7,575 nt of DNA, taken from Candidatus Omnitrophota bacterium. GTDB taxonomy: Bacteria; Omnitrophota; Gorgyraeia; Gygaellales; Profunditerraquicolaceae. The notes beneath the pieces were generated by a model. That model was not told where the DNA came from. It saw only the letters and a list, made by a program, of their open reading frames with translations, and ran no database searches. The first letter of the stretch is position 1. Each line of letters begins with the position of its first letter. The DNA lies in the NCBI GenBank assembly GCA_028717045.1, contig JAQUON010000071.1:1-7575 (forward strand), written 5' to 3'. This document shows positions 6,037-7,575 of the stretch, piece after piece. The position numbers and the translations under genes are program-made.

Positions 6037-6841
6037 GGCTTGAAGGTTGAGTGGCAATCCGCACTAAAGACACAAGCGCAACCAATGCAAGCGCCATACT
6101 GATGAGCTGCGATACGGTCAGAAATCCGAATACAATAAAATTAGTTTCGTAATACCGGAAACTCTCGATAATGAACCTGGCTACGGAATACAAAAAGACG
6201 AAATTCCAGAATAAAACGCCTTGCCGCTTTTTATGCCGGTCAATCCAGAGAAGAAAAATAAAGAGCGCAAAATAGGCAAAGGCTTCATAGAGCTGGGTAG
6301 GCAATACCGGTAAAGAACACGCAGCTGCGTAGGGAATAAGGCCATCAAAGAGTTGTTGGGCATATACAGGAGGCTCTCCCGAGGAAGGAAAACGCATTCC
6401 CCAGGCATAAGAAATCTTTCCATAGCAGCAGCCGTTTAAAAAACATCCTATCCTGCCAATAGCCGTACCCAGCGCAAGCGAAGGAGCGAGGATATCGGCA
6501 ACTTGCCAAACGTTAAGCGTATTTTTCCTGAGAAACCATAAAGACATCACGAACCCGCTCAGGAATCCGCCATAGAATACAAGCCCGCCTTCCCAAATCT
6601 TAAATATCTCAAACGGATGGGCCAGATAATACCCTGCATTGAGCAATACGAACATCAGCCTTGCGCCTACCAAAGATGCAATGAGGACATAAAAAATCAG
6701 GTCGATGACTTTTGTGTACGCAATGCCTTCGCGCTTAGCCCGGACAACCGCAAGATATGTCCCAGCAGCAAATGCCAGCGCCAACATTACTCCGTACGAA
6801 TACACGTATATAGGCCCGATATGAAATAATATTCTATGCAT
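6020..6841 (-). CDS. lgt: Phosphatidylglycerol:prolipoprotein diacylglyceryl transferase
   Basis: Lgt moves the diacylglyceryl group of phosphatidylglycerol onto the lipobox cysteine of prolipoproteins, the first step of lipoprotein maturation in the cytoplasmic membrane. The 273-residue protein has about seven membrane segments. The family signature is present at GRIGCFLNGCCYG (129-141), with EGGLVFYGG (84-92), PTQLYEA (181-187) and ARFIIESFR (221-229) matching other conserved blocks around the active-site arginines and tyrosine. The frame is open further upstream to 6937, but the ATG at 6841 starts the typical sequence MHRILFHIGPIYVYSYG, and the extension would run inside the preceding gene. 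This start is 4 nt after the stop of the ferredoxin gene (TGA-TACT-ATG), so it is probably expressed by translational coupling; the nearest AAGGA is about 18 nt away. The stop lies inside the start of the deacetylase gene. Confidence 0.96.
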   Translation of the reverse strand: MHRILFHIGPIYVYSYGVMLALAFAAGTYLAVVRAKREGIAYTKVIDLIFYVLIASLVGARLMFVLLNAGYYLAHPFEIFKIWEGGLVFYGGFLSGFVMSLWFLRKNTLNVWQVADILAPSLALGTAIGRIGCFLNGCCYGKISYAWGMRFPSSGEPPVYAQQLFDGLIPYAAACSLPVLPTQLYEAFAYFALFIFLLWIDRHKKRQGVLFWNFVFLYSVARFIIESFRYYETNFIVFGFLTVSQLISMALALVALVSLVRIATQPSSRAPKK

Positions 6842-6845
6842 AGTA

Positions 6846-7562
6846 TCAGCCGGGCATTTTCCTTGTGCTGGGGCCTGGTTCTTTCTCGCCTGTCTTTTTA
6901 CGCGCAAATGCCAGGGCGTCCGTAGGACAGGCGGCAAGACATAAACCGCACTTCAGGCAATCACGGTCCCTGACTACTTCAGTAGCGTCCTTTTTAAACG
7001 CAAGGGGGTTAACCTGTGTCGGGCAGACCTTATGACATAGCTTACACTCTACGCAAAGCCGGCTGTCGATGGTAAGTTTCCGGGAAGCCGGGCCTAACCA
7101 GCCGGCGAGGGTTCCTATCGGGCAAAACGAACACCAGGCACGCTGATGAAATATAACACCGAGCGCAACGCCTATCATAGTAATCACTGATAAGAGCCTG
7201 ACAAAAAATATCCCTATCGCATAAGGGTCAGGCCAATACTGTAGAAGCCTCGACACCATCATTGCCATAAGCGCCAACAATACAACCAGGCGGAAAGGAA
7301 AACGCTTAAACAGCGCAGGGATCTTTTTACGCGGGCTTACAATGCGTAAAATGGCATCAAAGAAACTTCCGCGCGGGCACATCCAATCGCACCATTTTCT
7401 GCCGTTGCGTAAGCCGATAAGGAGCGTAAGCACCATACAGACAGGAATGAAAAGGCCGATAAGAGGAAAAAACCAACCGCCGATAATGATGCCTATAAAA
7501 ACAACAGCCATGCTTAGCTGTTTGAGTCTTCTGCTGTCTTCTTTTGTTTGGAATCCTGGCAT
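6846..7562 (-). CDS. Polytopic membrane 4Fe-4S ferredoxin-type protein (NapH/YccM-like)
   Basis: This 238-residue inner-membrane electron-transfer protein has about four membrane helices (roughly 17-35, 36-50, 91-108 and 116-138). Two Cys-Pro motifs flank the last two helices: C58-x3-C62-P and C144-x2-C147-P, as in NapH, MauN and related proteins. A C-terminal domain has two complete ferredoxin motifs, Cys170/173/176/180 and Cys202/205/208/212, each C-x2-C-x2-C-x3-C-P, for two 4Fe-4S clusters. Such proteins usually pass electrons from the quinone pool or a ferredoxin to a periplasmic reductase or maturation step, but no partner oxidoreductase is visible here. The ATG at 7562 is preceded by a weak AGG. 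Only 13 nt lie upstream in the window, so the promoter and any upstream operon partners are unseen. It is directly followed by lgt. Assignment to napH itself is not supported. Confidence 0.88.
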   Translation of the reverse strand: MPGFQTKEDSRRLKQLSMAVVFIGIIIGGWFFPLIGLFIPVCMVLTLLIGLRNGRKWCDWMCPRGSFFDAILRIVSPRKKIPALFKRFPFRLVVLLALMAMMVSRLLQYWPDPYAIGIFFVRLLSVITMIGVALGVIFHQRAWCSFCPIGTLAGWLGPASRKLTIDSRLCVECKLCHKVCPTQVNPLAFKKDATEVVRDRDCLKCGLCLAACPTDALAFARKKTGEKEPGPSTRKMPG

Positions 7563-7575
7563 AAGAAAAACCTAA

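Noticed and set aside
4028..6057. Mycothiol or bacillithiol synthesis by the PIG-L and GNAT pair
   Set aside because: The deacetylase carries a signal peptide and an extra domain, unlike cytoplasmic MshB and BshB, and no glycosyltransferase or cysteine ligase is nearby.
6842..6937. N-terminal extension of lgt by 32 codons
   Set aside because: The extra sequence is basic and unlike Lgt, lies inside the upstream ferredoxin gene, and the ATG at 6841 gives the normal family N-terminus.

Overview
The window carries one set of genes, all read on the minus strand, so the order of transcription is from high to low coordinates. Base composition is moderate (GC roughly in the mid-40s by eye). The organism looks like an anaerobic or metabolically flexible Gram-negative (diderm) bacterium. 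It has a signal-peptide-bearing outer-membrane-type beta-barrel protein ending in Phe, a lipoprotein diacylglyceryl transferase, a membrane pyrophosphatase and a polytopic ferredoxin. The mix is compatible with a candidate phylum such as Omnitrophota or with a deltaproteobacterium-like lineage, but this is a guess from gene style and cannot be settled from this window.

Region A (7562 to 4028) is a tight cluster: a NapH/YccM-type membrane 4Fe-4S protein, lgt (4 nt gap), an exported PIG-L family deacetylase (overlapping the end of lgt) and a GNAT acetyltransferase (ATGA overlap). The spacing implies one polycistronic mRNA whose promoter lies beyond the right edge. Lgt is a housekeeping enzyme of lipoprotein maturation. 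The deacetylase/acetyltransferase pair suggests amino-sugar or glycan N-acetyl chemistry, with the deacetylase outside the cytoplasmic membrane and the acetyltransferase probably inside.

Region B (about 4027 to 1787) is a single-gene unit: a promoter preceded by a run of nine C, hppA for a 701-residue membrane-bound pyrophosphatase with a K+-dependence signature, and an intrinsic terminator.

Region C (1777 to 1) starts with a near-consensus sigma-70 promoter overlapped by a 23-bp inverted repeat. It then runs through an Rrf2-family regulator with three Fe-S-type cysteines, a small YezD/DUF2292 protein, a DUF3034 outer-membrane-type protein, and the first codons of a further gene cut by the left edge. 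The layout suggests an autoregulated operon controlled by an Fe-S or sulfur/redox signal, with an uncharacterised envelope protein as one output. It is the most interesting part of the window. Nothing here amounts to a clearly new defence, mobile or RNA system: I saw no tRNA, rRNA, CRISPR array, insertion sequence or recognisable riboswitch.
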